A DNA stretch of 64,000 bases from Hemerocallis citrina (GCA_017893485.1 CM030367.1:82218853-82282852); one strand, 5' to 3'. Positions 10,893 to 22,982 are shown, counted from the first letter of the stretch. Notes: generated from the sequence alone by a model not told the origin. Numbers and translations: made by a program.

Positions 10893-11595
10893 GAATTTTT
10901 TGCCGTACTAGGCCACTTTTTGATAGTATTTGTGTTTTTAGGCCAGGTACCAAACTATTAGCGTTCGTGGGCTAGCCACTGCCACGTCAGCAGCGGCCGC
11001 TATTGGGAATAGCGGCCTCTTCATAGATACCAATTTTGTGCTCCCACACTTGGCAGAGTACGAAGGGGGACTGGAATGAAGTGGTAATAATCTGGTCACC
11101 AATGCCACTATCGGCCTTCGCTAACTGAGGTCGCTAGTGGCAATCGCGACCTCAGATGGGCCCCAGATTGCTTTTAAGGTACGACAACCCTACAATCTCT
11201 CTATCTCTTATTTCGTTCTCTCTTTTCTTCTACCCTTCTTCCCCAATAGCGGCCTCTCTACTCTCCCCAAAACCCAAAACCCTAACCCCTAATTTCTCTC
11301 CCAAAAATCAATTAATCCAAGTTTCCTACATCCCCACCTGATCTCTCTCCTCACAGATCGTGTAATAGCCAAATCTCTCTCAATACTAAGGATTTTGGAA
11401 ATCCCCATATCAAATCCAATCTCCAAACCCTAACGAGGTATGCCTAGTATAGTATTGTGATGGTTGATTGTCGGTGTTGCTTACAAATTTTTTGCACTTG
11501 TTGTTAATAATGTGACCTAAATTGGTTGTTTGTTTATTGAGATTTTTTTGAGGAATTGGATACTTATTGAGGAATACTTAGTGTTGGATACTAAG
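10893..11595 (+). repeat. Left terminal inverted repeat of the MULE
   Basis: Inverted match of 19360-20009. It includes short palindromes (GCGGCCGCTATTGGGAATAG at 10992-11011; GAGGTCGC...GCGACCTC at 11125-11154), then a leader-like stretch with AAACCCTAACCCC. Similarity continues to a GAGGAATACTTAGT motif near 11575. It probably carries the promoter of the plant-mobile-domain gene. Confidence 0.85.
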
Positions 11596-12061
11596 TTAGG
11601 AAAATTTGTGATGTAGACAACATACACATTACATGGAATTAATTTTTGCTTAAAAACATTACATGCGTTATATACACGAAATCAACCATAGACAAACTTT
11701 TTTCTTATCCCAATTATCATAACATGAAATATATAGCAAGAACTTACATTTGCATGTCTACTTTGACAAGATATCCTATCAACTTGTACTAATTTGTTTA
11801 AGACTGAGTGTCTACTTTCAAATGTGGTCACATTCTCTACATCTAGCTTCAATTTTTGCGTTATGTTTCATCTCAGAATAACATCCATGATCGATCATTC
11901 CTTGTTTGAGTATCTTGTTTTTAGTTATTTGTGTTGGTTGAATGAGTACTTCTTTGATGACATATGAACACTCTCAATATTTTAGTTATTTAGTTATTTG
12001 TGTTAAGTGAGTACTTATCAGACTTACTTGTTTGCTTATACTTTGATAGGTAATCTACTCA

Positions 12062-14267
12062 AATATGGTCAGAACGATGGGAGCGGGATCAAGGAGTGCT
12101 AGGCCCGGGGTATGAACTATTATTTTGTAATGTTTAAATAGTATATGTCAACCTATGGAGTGTTCACTAAACATAGTATATTTTATCCTCAGGGTGGCCA
12201 AGGCAATGTCCCGTCTACATCTGCACCGTCCGGTCAAGCTAGTTTGTCTCATGCTGCACTTGTGGGACCCGGCCCTCATGACCCGACGTTATTGACGCTG
12301 CAGCGGACACAGATCCCAACGGGTGTGGGACGGTACATCTCGAGAGTGTAGTTTCCGCACGCATGAGACATTGCCTATGCATCCACTGACACACCAACTC
12401 CTTGTTCAGGCCGGCTTCTATGGTTTAGGTCTAATAGAAAAAACCAAGCTCGATAGACAACTACTAACAGCCTTACTCGAGCGATGGAGGCCGGAAATAC
12501 ATACGTTTCATCTTAGCGTTGGAGAGATGACCGTCACACTTCAGGATATCGCGGTTATAACAGGACTACCAGTTGATGGATTTGCGGTCACGGGAACAAT
12601 GGCCTTCAATAAGGAACAACTTGTGGGGGACTTCCTAGGTTGGGTGTCGGATGATAGTACATTTGATGGAGTTTCAATTCGATTAAGTTGGTTGAAAAAA
12701 ACATTTAAAAATTTCCTGACCAACAATTCCAACGATTATGATATTGAATGCTACACTAGTGCTTATCTGATGACAGTCTTCAGAGGTGTTCTCTTTCCCA
12801 ACTCCACTGGTGACGTTGTGCCTATAATGTGTTTGCCACTTATCGGTGATTTGACAAGAGTTCGGCAATACAGTTGGGGTAGTGCAGCGCTAGACTCCTT
12901 ATACAGGAGTCTTTGTAATGGGGCATTGATGGCGAAAGAGATGACTGGTCCGATGCTGCTACTCCAGATCTGGTGTTGGGAACACTTGCACTTAGGAAGA
13001 CCTCACATCACCCGACAATCAGAGGGGTGGATGAGGGACGCAGCGAATGCCAGCATGCTGGCTCCCATCGCAGTTTATTGGTCCGGGGGCATACATGGAG
13101 AGATAACCCACGTGGGGTGGTAACCTACTATAGAGATGAGCTAGATATGTTGAGAGTGGAGTTTGTTGTTTGGGAACCGTATTCCAACAACTAATTGCAA
13201 AGGTTACCTCCCATCTGCACCGAACATAGCAATCTTTGGTTGACCAGATCACCGCTTGTCAATTTCAGTATTGTCGAGATGTACTTTCCCGACCGTGTGC
13301 TTCGTCAATTTAGACTTCAACAAGAGATCCCCCCACCATGATCATATGATACTCTCCTGCACAAGGTGAAAGGGGTTGGTCGTGTCCCCGACCATGACTG
13401 GGCTTCCCATCATCAAGTTCATGTGAATGCATGGAATGAGCAGAGGAATGCTACCGTTATAACAGGCATTCCTCCATATGACAGATCACTCCAAACTGCG
13501 TACCTATCTTGGTATCAACGAATCACCCATTTGTATGTCGAGCCCCGTACATCAGTACCTACCGGTGTCCTTCCTATACCAAGTGCCGAGGTCGAACCCG
13601 CACCCGGCCATTCCTCTTTGCAAGCCATGTACCAACCGAAGGCATCTTCAAAATCGTACGATAGACTGTTTGTCTTTTTCTTGATTCTCATAATATTTTT
13701 GTTGTCAAGTTTGTATATTTGTTACTTGCTCAATTGAATAGTCCATAATAGATTCTTACTCTTTTTTGTATTTGTTTTGCAGATTGACCAAGTCTGGGTT
13801 GTAGCACGGAAATGCACACAAATACTTGGCAGTAATGTCGCTCAAGCCGCAAAGGATCTTGCACGCGAGATTCTCGCACTGTGTCGCTCGGCTATTGAGG
13901 AGGTTGGTGAGGTGGCTCGATTTGACGCATGCTAAGCTCCCCCATTCCCAACACATCAACTCGTAAGCAAAGGAAGAAGAAGAAGGCAACACGATCAAGC
14001 AAACGTCTTGAAGTTTGGGTCGAAGAAGTTGTCGAAGAACGTGTCGAAGAGCAAACGGATGAACCGCCAAGAACGGTACAACATGCACTAGTTATTCATG
14101 AACAAGAAGTAGAACCTGTGCGAGAACCTATTGAGCAAGCACAACCTTCACATGAAATTGAGGAAGAAATTCCAGACGAGATGCTAATTTCCCAAATTAC
14201 ACAAGTGAGTCGTCCACGACGGCCGGTGCGTAAGAGAAGCAAGCCCAATTTGTATACCCCATCGTAG
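12062..14267 (+). pseudogene. Plant mobile domain (PMD, MAIN/MAIL1-like) gene, frame-broken
   Basis: First exon starts at ATG 12062 (MVRTMGAGSRSARPG) with a GTATG donor; a second exon starts after TCCTCAG near 12192. The main block 12323-13123 has PMD signatures: HPLTHQLLVQAGFYGL, LLERWRPEIHTFHL, GEMTVTLQDIAVITGLPVDG and MCLPLIGDLTRVRQYSWGSA. Frame changes near 12310 and 13070 and stops near 13195 and 13340 break it; matching text (YYRDELDMLRVEFVVWEPY; YFPDRVLRQFRLQQEIPPP) continues in other frames to about 13660. A last exon from about 13783 ends in a basic, acidic-patch tail (13929-14267). PMD proteins (MAIN, MAIL1) act in silencing and genome stability in plants, and transposon-borne PMD genes are known. 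The role here is unknown. Confidence 0.8.
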
Positions 14268-14579
14268 CCTTATTGAAGATTCCAATCTAATATTAGTGTA
14301 TTTTGTTATTTCAAGTTATCAACCACGTTTATGCTACTTTTGTTATATTCTTAATGAGTAAGTGGTGGACTACTTTTATGGTAACTTTGGTTGTTTCATT
14401 GTCTAAGTTTCATATTTGGTTGTCCAATGTTGACATTTTTGAATTAAATGTTTATGTTGTATTTGGACTTGGTTAGAATGTACCACCGATTTGAAGCTTG
14501 TGAGTGTAATCTTGGGTACACTTCCATTGTATTGAGGGAAGTGATTGTTTAAATATTGGTACACTGAGATGATTAGCTT

Positions 14580-15448
14580 AAATGTGGAGTTGAAATGTAT
14601 ATAGAACTATTAGCTGAAGTAGCAACTGAAAATCTGTGACTATAAATTTGGGAACACTAAATTTGTATAGAGGAAGTGATCATTTTTTGTTTTGTAGTCT
14701 TCCTCTGTTTATACTTAGGTCGCTGATGCCAATCGCGACCACAGCTATTATAGGTCGCTATTGGCATAAGCGATTATGCTGTTTGCCAAAAAGACTTCTC
14801 CTCTGTGAAGATGACTCAAAATATCTTACTACTGTGCCCGCGATTGGCAATAGCGATTGTGCTGATTACCAAATTGGCTTCTTCTCTGTGAATCTGACTC
14901 AAAATAGACTAGTACTGTGGTTGCGAATGCCAGGTGGTCGCTAATGCCTTTCACGGCCACAGTACTAGCCTATTTTGATTTAAATTCACAGAGGAGAGGT
15001 CAGCTCTCGACCTCTCCTCTGTGAATTTAACTCAAAATAGCCTAGTACTGTGGCCGCGAATGGCATTAGCGACCACAGATATCTGAGGTCGCGATTGGCA
15101 TTCGCAACCACAGTACTAGCCTATTTTGAGTCAGATTCACAGAGAAGAAGCCAATTTGGTAATCAGCACAATCGCTATTGCCAATCGCGGGCACAGTAGT
15201 AAGATATTTTGAGTCATCTTCACAGAGGAGAAGTCTTTTTGGCAAACAGCATAATCGCTTATGCCAATAGCGACCTATAATAGCTGTGGTCGCAATTGGC
15301 ATCAGCGACCTAAGTATAAACAGAGGAAGACTACAAAACAAAAAATGATCACTTCCTCTATACAAATTTAGTGTTCCCAAATTTATAGTCACAGATTTTC
15401 AGTTGCTACTTTAGCTGATAGTTCTATATACATTTCAACTCCACATTT
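14580..15448. repeat. 870-bp palindrome between the two convergent MULE genes
   Basis: Left arm 14580-15000 and right arm 15010-15448 are near-identical inverted copies with a loop of about 9 bases (CAGCTCTCG, 15001-15009). The right arm has about 18 extra bases near 15078-15100. The same small reading frame therefore appears at 14636-14944 (+) and 15066-15392 (-). Inside are shorter palindromes built from GTCGCTAATGCC / GGCATTAGCGAC variants, the same kind of motif as in the terminal repeats. Read-through from either gene would give a long hairpin RNA. Confidence 0.93.
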
Positions 15449-15829
15449 ACACCCCACTGATTAATTCTACAAAACCCAATACAAATAATCAACTTGATAT
15501 CCTATTTGTCAGCAGCAATTGTTCCAGTCCAAAACAAATTCTAAAATAATTCTTCAAAAATACGGATACACAAAACCATTCAAAATAGACCTGCAATAGT
15601 CTTCAGTTCCAAATAAAAACTATATATAACAAGTCTTCTATACAACAAGATTCTCTTATAATTTAGTTGCGAACCTATACATTGAAAAAAACTTCAAAAT
15701 CTATACAATATGAGGAAATCAGTCGACTACCAAAATCTATACATCAAAATTCGACTACCAAAATCTATACATCAAAATGGAACTACCACAAATTGAAACT
15801 TAATATTGTCCCTATTTGACGGTCATCAA

Positions 15830-18750
15830 TCGACAGACGACATATCTGCAGTGCTCCTCGGACTGTGAGCACAATGACCCCGTGCAGCCCTTCCTCTTCC
15901 GCGTCTACTGGATGCATTCAATCTCTCATCCTGTATTGTAACCAAATATGAATAATTTAAATGTACAATTAATTAACAATTCAAACACCACTGCATGGTG
16001 TTTAATATGATAAAATGCTGCACCAAATATTCGATACTACCTGCGATGTACTAGTGCCACCAGATATTTTCCTCTTCGTACATCGACGTTTATTATGTCC
16101 TGTTTGATTGCATTCGGAACAGGTTATCCTGGTAGCAGCTCCGTCTGTCACATCCATGTCATTCCGAATCCGCATAGATCTAGGTCTACCCTTCCGACAT
16201 CTTCTTAGTGTGTCATCTGCTTTCAGTGTTGGTCCCAATTGAGCAGGCCAGTAAGCTTCATCTTGGATTGGATTGAAAGTTGGTTGCCAAGTGCGTAATA
16301 AGCAATCCGTAGAATAGAAAGGGTCAACATAAGGCTGGTAATCCAAAGCCCTAGATGCACAAGCGGCCAAAATATGAGAACAAGGCAGATGGTAAAGCTG
16401 GAATTTATGACAGGTACAAGTACGGGCTCCTAAGTCGACAGTATGCAGATTCCCACCCCTTTGCCGGTTTCTTTCAAATCTAATACCTGTCTTAACTTGA
16501 AATACACCGGGGCTATGATGGAACATTATAGCTTCGTGTAAGTTAGCTCTCTCTCGTCGTTTATCAAAAAGAGCTTCAACACGTGGAGACCAATTTTTCC
16601 CATCAATTATCATTTTTTGTGCGGTCTGACGACGTTCAGTGAAGTAACTATTAAGACGGTAGAATATCATCTCAACAATAGCTGTAACGGGCAAGCTACG
16701 TACCCCCTTCAACACAGAATTAAATACTTCACTACCATTTGTAGTCATGATGCCGTACCGACGACCTCCATCTGCCGCTAGTGCCCATTTCTCTATTAGT
16801 TTCTCCTTGAGCCAATTAGTCGCCTCGACCTTCACCGACTCAATCTCTGTCATTCCTTTTTGTAGCTTTTTGGGCTAATTTTGACATGACACAACCTTCA
16901 TCTTGTTCCTCAACTCTTTGTTACCAAATTTTGAAAAAAAATTCGTACCAAAATACCGCATACAGTAACAATGATAAGCATGTGGCTCATTCCAAGATCC
17001 GTTTTGCAACTCCATGCACGAGAGAATACCGACATGACGATCGGAGATTACGCATAGCCCTTGACGGTCCGTTACGTAGTATCGAATACAACTCATGAAC
17101 CAAGTCCAACTTTCTATACTTTCTGCATCGACTATGGCAAAGGCAAATGGAAATAGCCGATCACTAGCATCAGGGGCTACCGCTATCAGTAAACATCCCT
17201 TATATTTACCGTACAAATGTGTACCATCAATACTTATTACCGGTCTGCAAGACTTGAATCCTTCTATTGAATCTGCAAAACTCCAGAAAACTCTCTTGAA
17301 TGTCTCCTCACCTGGGCCGGCCGGAACTTTATCCCATTTTACATATGTACCCAGGTTTGAAGCTTGCAGTGCTGATAATAGAAGAGGCAACTTCGTATAT
17401 GCTTCCGCAAACCCACCGTAGAGCCTCTCAATCGCTCTTTGTTTCCTCCGCCATGCTTTGTTGTAAGAAATCTTATAATTGACGTCTTTCAACACTAACT
17501 CAATGATCGTCTTTGGCGTTATACCTATTTGTGCCTTCACAACATTCAAAATTAAATTTGAAACTAATTTAGAGTCAACTTTCCTGTGATCCTGTGTCAA
17601 TGTTGGATTGATGCAGGTATGAGAACCTCCTAATTTCGTCACAACAAAGTGAGTCTGTCTAGTTGGAATTATTGCACGAAAATCTCCAAGGACAGCCTGG
17701 ATGTACCACATCGGGATGTGCTATTTGTTCCGATATTGTTCTAACCCTTGGTGCCATTTTACATTTAACGTCAAATATGATTTTGTTTGATCTGACCGTA
17801 ACATACTCTCGATGTTCCTTGATGGAGAAAATTTTCACGGCATTTATCATGGCATCTTTGCTTGTGAATTTTTGGCCAATATACAAGTCACATTGGTCAG
17901 ATGATGTGGATGACTCTTCCCCAAAGTGGTATACTCTAGCAATGTTACCCAATTCCACCTGTCCAATATCATGAACGGTTGATGAAACCAATTGGGTCAT
18001 TGGGACTGCGTGTTCCACATTTTGTTACAAATCATTAACTACGTTAGCTACATTAACGTAAGGATTCGCATCATGGACGTCCACATTTTCTTCATCTTCA
18101 TCTTCATCGTCCACTACATCTTCAACCTCTTCTTCATGTTCTTCATTTTCTATGAGATCATTGTTAACCAAAGCATGCTCGAAGGTTTCAATAATATTTT
18201 CATTTTCAACGAGATTGCGTATGAAATTGGAAGGAATTGGGATTTCATCTTCTGCAAGACTAAATGTACTTTGAGTTGTCAATAGGTCACCATGTGGAGG
18301 AGACAAGCTGACACTCAAATGTATCGGATCATTAAAAATCATCTGAGAGGTTTGTACTTCGGACGTTGGAGTTGAAACATGACCAACTTCTGGACTACGT
18401 GTGTGAATCTTGGCTTGCTCTATATATAATTCCATTGCAGACTAACTACTATATGGATCAAGCGACCTTGCTATCATGGAAACTAATGAGTCATCATCAA
18501 CTATAGGTACTGACATAAAAATAGGGCCTCCTTTGCCTCTTCCAGCTGCATACCTAGCTTTAATATGAACACTCCATTCACCATTATCCCGTTTAGTAAC
18601 TTCGTATACCTTATCTACCAATTCTTGCATTTTTATATTTCGATTAGCCCAAACTATCACCGGTTGTACACCTTCATAGCAAAATCCTCCAGTTCGGTCT
18701 TCAACTATTTTCCCCCTATAATACAACCAAATTGGAATTTTAAAGTCCAT
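15830..18750 (-). pseudogene. MULE transposase (mudrA type), multiply broken
   Basis: Pieces in order on the minus strand: a PB1-like N-terminus (18442-18750, IPIWLYYRGKIVED); an acidic linker (18025-18435); the MuDR DNA-binding region (17659-18018, LYIGQKFTSKDAMINAVK); the DDE catalytic domain (16875-17711, VISIDGTHLYGKYKG and CVISDRHVGIL with two catalytic aspartates); then 16002-16853 with a SWIM zinc finger (CTCHKFQLYHLPCSHIL) and a zinc knuckle (CSECNQTGHNKRRC). A short last exon, rich in arginine and glycine, follows at about 15830-15929. Stops at about 18442, 18022 and 16876 and a frameshift near 17690 separate the pieces. It would cut and join the element ends. Confidence 0.9.
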
Positions 18751-18855
18751 ACCTATACATTAGTACACAAATTTGGATTCAATATACAAGGAAGAACAAA
18801 AATTTTAAATTGATATTAACAAAGATGAAGCATGGCATTTAACCATTTCATATAA

Positions 18856-18858
<3 letters not shown>

Positions 18859-18904
<46 letters not shown>

Positions 18905-18921
18905 TGCGTGTGTGTGTGTGT
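18859..18921. repeat. (TG)n microsatellite
   Basis: Nearly pure TG dinucleotide upstream of the transposase start inside the MULE. Confidence 0.95.
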
Positions 18922-19359
18922 TATATTCATAATAGCATAGTCAAAGTGAACACACTTGTTATGCGCATCACCCTTACATAGTCACATGCACAAGCCATCT
19001 TCATACTGAGAGACACAAAGAACCAAAGATGGTAATCTTGAGAGGAGAGAAATCTATATAAGTATGTGGCTATGCACAAGATATCTCCTAACACTTCATC
19101 TCCTCACACAATTGTCAAGTGTTCTTCACAAAACCGGTAGAAGCCATCTCCAACAAATTCATCTTTATTTCAATTGTGCATGTTACTATATATATATCAT
19201 CATTTATCTTCATTTCAATCTCCACACAATTCATCTTTATTTCAAATGTGAAGTGTCACATCATAGAATGAGTCCTAATTGTAACCAACACCCACAGTCA
19301 ACCCTTCAACAATCAATTTGATGTTGATACTTTTGGGTCTACTTGTAACTCTAATACAT

Positions 19360-20009
19360 TCAAAACTAAGTATTCCTCAATAATTTCTCCTTCAGGAGCA
19401 ATCAATTTGGGTCACATTAGTAACAACAAGTGAAAAATAAATGTAACCAACACCAACAATCAACCATCACAATACTATACTAGGGATACCTCGAATAGTA
19501 TTTGGGGATTGGATATGAATTGGGGATTTCCAAAATCCGTGGTGAGGAGAGTGATTTGGACGAAGTGTGAGGAGAGAGGTCGGGTGGAGAAGTAAGAAAC
19601 TTGGATTAATGGGGATTTTGGGGAGAAATTAGGGAGTTAGGGTTTTGGGTTTTTGGGAGATAGGCAGTTATTTGGGGAAGAGGGTTCCAAGAATAAAGAT
19701 AGAGAAACAGTGTGGTAGTCATAACTTAAAAGCAATTAGGGGCCCATCTGAGATCGCTATTGAGAATAGCGACCACAGTTAGATGAGGTCGCTAATGCCA
19801 TTAGCGACCTTCTTTACACAAACTCAGCCAAATCCCCTTCGTACTCTGCCAAGTGTGGGAGCACAAAATTGGTATCTATGAAGAGGCCGCTATTCCCAAT
19901 AGCGGCTGCTGCTGACGTGGCAGTGGCTAGCCCACGAACGCTAATAGTTTGGGACCTAGCCTAAAAACGCAAATACTATCAAAAAGTGGCCTAGTACGGC
20001 AAAAAATTC
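19360..20009 (-). repeat. Right terminal inverted repeat of the MULE
   Basis: Inverted partner of 10893-11595. It ends GTACGGCAAAAAATTC, matched exactly by the left end. It likely contains the transposase promoter and leader. Point changes and a few small indels separate it from the left repeat. Confidence 0.85.
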
Positions 20010-20018
20010 TAAAAGTGG

Positions 20019-20364
20019 CAACTGCATCTCCAGCCCATTCATGAACGTTACTAAAACAAGAACAAGATGCAACAAATTCGACCTAATCAGTAACAGACTA
20101 GCATAGACATTCTACATGCCTCTTTCAAAGCAATTCAGCTCATCGAATCACAAATAAATTTAGTCACAGTATCTCTAAATCCATTTTCTCTCTTTTCCCT
20201 ACCAAGAAAAGTTATCTTTCGATGTAAATTATTTCTTCATTTCTAATCAAAACACCACCATCCAAATTTCCCCACTATTTAACTAAAAATCAATTCTTAT
20301 AACTGGATGTTAGCATTTCGTATCATCTAAAAAAAACTTATATAAAAATTTTCAGAGATTATAC
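20019..20364 (-). other. Partial intron 1 of the NPR-like fragment
   Basis: Lies downstream of the exon 1 donor (CAG|GTATAATC at 20365/20364) and is cut by the MULE at 20009. The other side of the insertion (10648-10892) holds no NPR exon 2, so the captured fragment ends within the intron. Confidence 0.6.
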
Positions 20365-20906
20365 CTGAAAGAGTGAGACCAACTCGGGGATCTGAAACAC
20401 CGACGACGCATACATCAACTCCACCGCGAAGTTCACCGCCGGCCTACACGCATCATGGGCACACGACGGATCCACGCACGTGCTCACCTCGTGCGGCGAC
20501 GGCTTCAACTTCCCCGTATACAAATACCCCAAAAATACCATAAACGCCTCCCTCCCAACCTTGCCACGACTCGGCAAAAGCTCCTCCATCACATACTTGG
20601 GCCTTTTCTCTCCGTCCTTTTTCTGACCGAAAAGCTCCTTAAAAAACGCGCTCCTCGCCGCTAAAATGCAACGGTTACGCCGACATTGACGCCGTCGACG
20701 GCGACGTCGGCGTCGGTGCAGTCGAAGTCGCAGTCGATGAGGAGGCGCTCGAGGTTGCAGCTGAGTTTGGAAAGGCTGATTATCTCGAGATTGGTGGTGG
20801 TGGTGGTGGGAGGTTGACCGAGCTGAGGAGGTGAAGAGCCGCAATTGGAGAGGTAAGAGGAGGAAGTGAAGCTTAGAGACGACGACGGTACTGAGAGATT
20901 CGCCAT
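20365..20906 (-). pseudogene. NPR3/NPR4-like exon 1 (BTB/POZ), frameshifted fragment
   Basis: ATG at 20906 opens MANLSVPSSSLSFTSSSYLS and continues to CTDADVAVDGVNVGV. The frame then shifts by one missing base near 20675, where the family has a His-Arg-Cys start, and goes on as RCILAARSAFFKELF, GREAFMVFLGYLYTGKLKPS, CVDPSCAHDACRPAVNF and MYASSVFQIPELVSLFQ, ending at a GT donor. This is the BTB/POZ part of the NPR1 family, closest to NPR3/NPR4 salicylic-acid receptors. The intron after SLFQ is where NPR genes normally have intron 1. Ankyrin repeats and the C-terminus are absent. It lies inside an inverted-repeat element, so I read it as a captured fragment. Confidence 0.9.
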
Positions 20907-21201
20907 TGAATTCGATGGGTTGGGATTGTGATCTCGATTACATTATAATGAAAGAACTGATCTCGATTACATTTCTTGATTGTATACTGATTGAAGTGTG
21001 GAGATCAATAATTGAAGGAGAATTTCATGTTTCTGAATACGTCAAGCACTTGTTTACCATTGCAATAGTTGATGTCATGATAAGTAATTTTTTTAACTAG
21101 AAATTTTATTCCTTGATGAATTCTGAAATGGCGTAAACAAATAGCATAGCATAGCCAGCAACATCGCCTACGGTGTTTGCACAGATGTGGGCATACTCTT
21201 A

Positions 21202-21935
21202 GAGCATCTACAACGGTGTTTCTCATTTTTTGTTAAATTGACATTAATAGCAAATAGGAAAATGTTCTGCAGTATTGTTTACTATATTTTTCTCAATTTT
21301 AAAAAAATTTGCATGGGACGGCATAACATTTCCCGTCGCGCTTTTTTTTTTTTGAAAAATGCGAGCGACGGTACATGTTATACCGTCGCATTCGTTTAAA
21401 AAAAAATTAAAAAAATAATTACTTATTAACTATTAAAATATGTTAATTAAATAAATTAAATAATATAATAATAACTAAACCTAATTAAAAACTAACTAAA
21501 CCTAATTAACTAAACCTAACCTACCCACTAATTCCCCAAATTCAAGGACGGTACATGTTGTACCGTCCGAGAATTTAGGGATAAATTTTTATATTTATTT
21601 TTTAACGAAATCTGGCCGTTGGATTTTTTTAAAAAAAATAAAAAAATGGAACGGTATATGTTATACCGTCCGACTCCAATTTTAAAATAAAAAAAGGTAC
21701 ATATTTTTTGGGACGGTATATGTTATCCCGTCCGAAGCGATTAAAAAAAAGAAAAATAAGAGGGACGGTATATGTTATACCGTCTCTTATAATTTAAGAA
21801 TCGCCCTTCTGTTTCTCATTTTTGAGTAACGACTGTAGCCATTTGTCAAAAAATGGCAAAATAGCAAACGATTGCAGCATCCCATCTCTCATAAAATGGC
21901 AAATTGGCAAGTATAGCAAATGACTGTGGATGCTC
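21202..21935. mobile_element. Harbinger-type MITE 1 with six short palindromes
   Basis: Flanked by TTA on both sides (21199-21201, 21936-21938). Its ends are GAGCATCTACA and, inverted, GAGCATCCACA. Six spaced palindromes of the form GACGGTATA-tgt-TATACCGTC (about 21315, 21365, 21545, 21650, 21713, 21764) fill the interior. No coding region. It is inserted in the right arm of the inverted-repeat element; the left arm (10583-10590) lacks it, which gives an empty-site comparison. Confidence 0.9.
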
Positions 21936-22326
21936 TTATGGTTTTCATATGGAGATCTCTCTTATGGTTTTCATCTGAATGATCTCGCTGTGAACTTCTC
22001 TGGATTGAACTCGGACGCGGCGATGACGGCGACGCGGAAACGCGGGGCCAGATGCAAAGGGAAGAAAGTGTCGAGTGAGTAAGAATGATCTCGCTGCTGA
22101 ACCTCTCTGGATTGAACGCAATTTGAGAATTAATGCAAGTTAGGTTAGGGAATCCTCTGGTTTGTTCATCATATAGATAAAATAACAGTTGGTTTTTGTT
22201 TGAGTTTTTGTTTGGTTTTTTTTTTCTTTTGATAGATTAGTATAAATAAACCAAATGGATTAGAGCCATTCATTTCAATCTAATTATATCCCATTATCTC
22301 ATTTTAAGATGTATCTCATTAAATCA

Positions 22327-22399
<73 letters not shown>

Positions 22400-22407
<8 letters not shown>

Positions 22408-22545
22408 AAATACAAAGAAAGCTATCAAGTGGTTCTAATTTAATAGGGTTGAAATCATTGGTCCAGATCTAATCTCACAAAACATATTTTTCCGTCCAAA
22501 AGTTTGTCCCCAAAACTCAAAATCAAATCTCCCAAAACAACTCCT

Positions 22546-22636
<91 letters not shown>

Positions 22637-22982
22637 TTTCTCTCACTCTCTCTCTCTCATTCTCTCTCTATTTACGCAGAAATTTATATTTTCAGATTTC
22701 AAGTTTGTAAATTTTCAGATTTTTTATGCATTTTTTTATTGCTCATGTTACATTGAAAATAGCAAATATCTCATCAACATTTAAATTTTATCATTTTTCA
22801 CACTCAAAATTTTACACCCCCATTTATAATTATTTTTCAATATATACTAATGGAAATATGGACTTTTATTTACAACTAATTATTATTTTGCTATTCATAC
22901 TTAAGCTACATAATTGTTGTTTTACTGTTTACAAGACTTTCATATGTTGTATCGTTTCGAAGACATGCCACGGGCAAATCTA

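Larger units (their letters stand above)
10893..20009. mobile_element. Mutator-like element (MULE) with two convergent genes
   Basis: Perfect 9-bp duplications TAAAAGTGG flank it (10884-10892, 20010-20018), the MULE hallmark. Both ends begin GAATTTTTTGCCGTAC in inverted orientation and long terminal inverted repeats of about 650-700 bp follow. A plant-mobile-domain gene reads rightwards from the left repeat and a mudrA-type transposase leftwards from the right repeat, so each starts just inside a terminal repeat that probably supplies its promoter, as in maize MuDR. An 870-bp palindrome separates their 3' ends. Both genes carry frame breaks, so this copy is no longer autonomous, but the perfect duplication and similar ends suggest a fairly recent insertion. 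It landed in intron 1 of the captured NPR-like fragment. Confidence 0.93.
10183..22405. mobile_element. Inverted-repeat element carrying an NPR-like exon (Pack-type)
   Basis: Left arm 10183-10647 and right arm 21116-22405 are inverted copies: both run AT tract, AG tract, GAGGAGTGAT, ATGAGATACATCTTAAAATG, through AACCAGAGGATTCCCTAACC, to GGCGATGTTGCT and GTTTACGCCAT. The right arm is lengthened by a 734-bp MITE. Without the MITE and a 9.1-kb MULE the interior is about 1.35 kb and holds the 5' end, exon 1 and part of intron 1 of an NPR3/NPR4-like gene. This is the layout of a transposon that captured a gene fragment. The exact ends and any target duplication are hidden in microsatellites, so the superfamily is unresolved. 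Confidence 0.65.

Noticed and set aside
14636..15392. Repeated 100-codon protein in the MULE core as a real gene pair
   Set aside because: The two frames exist because the region is a palindrome. The text has no domain and is full of CG-palindrome motifs.
22504..22710. Open frame through the TTTA tract
   Set aside because: It only translates the microsatellite.
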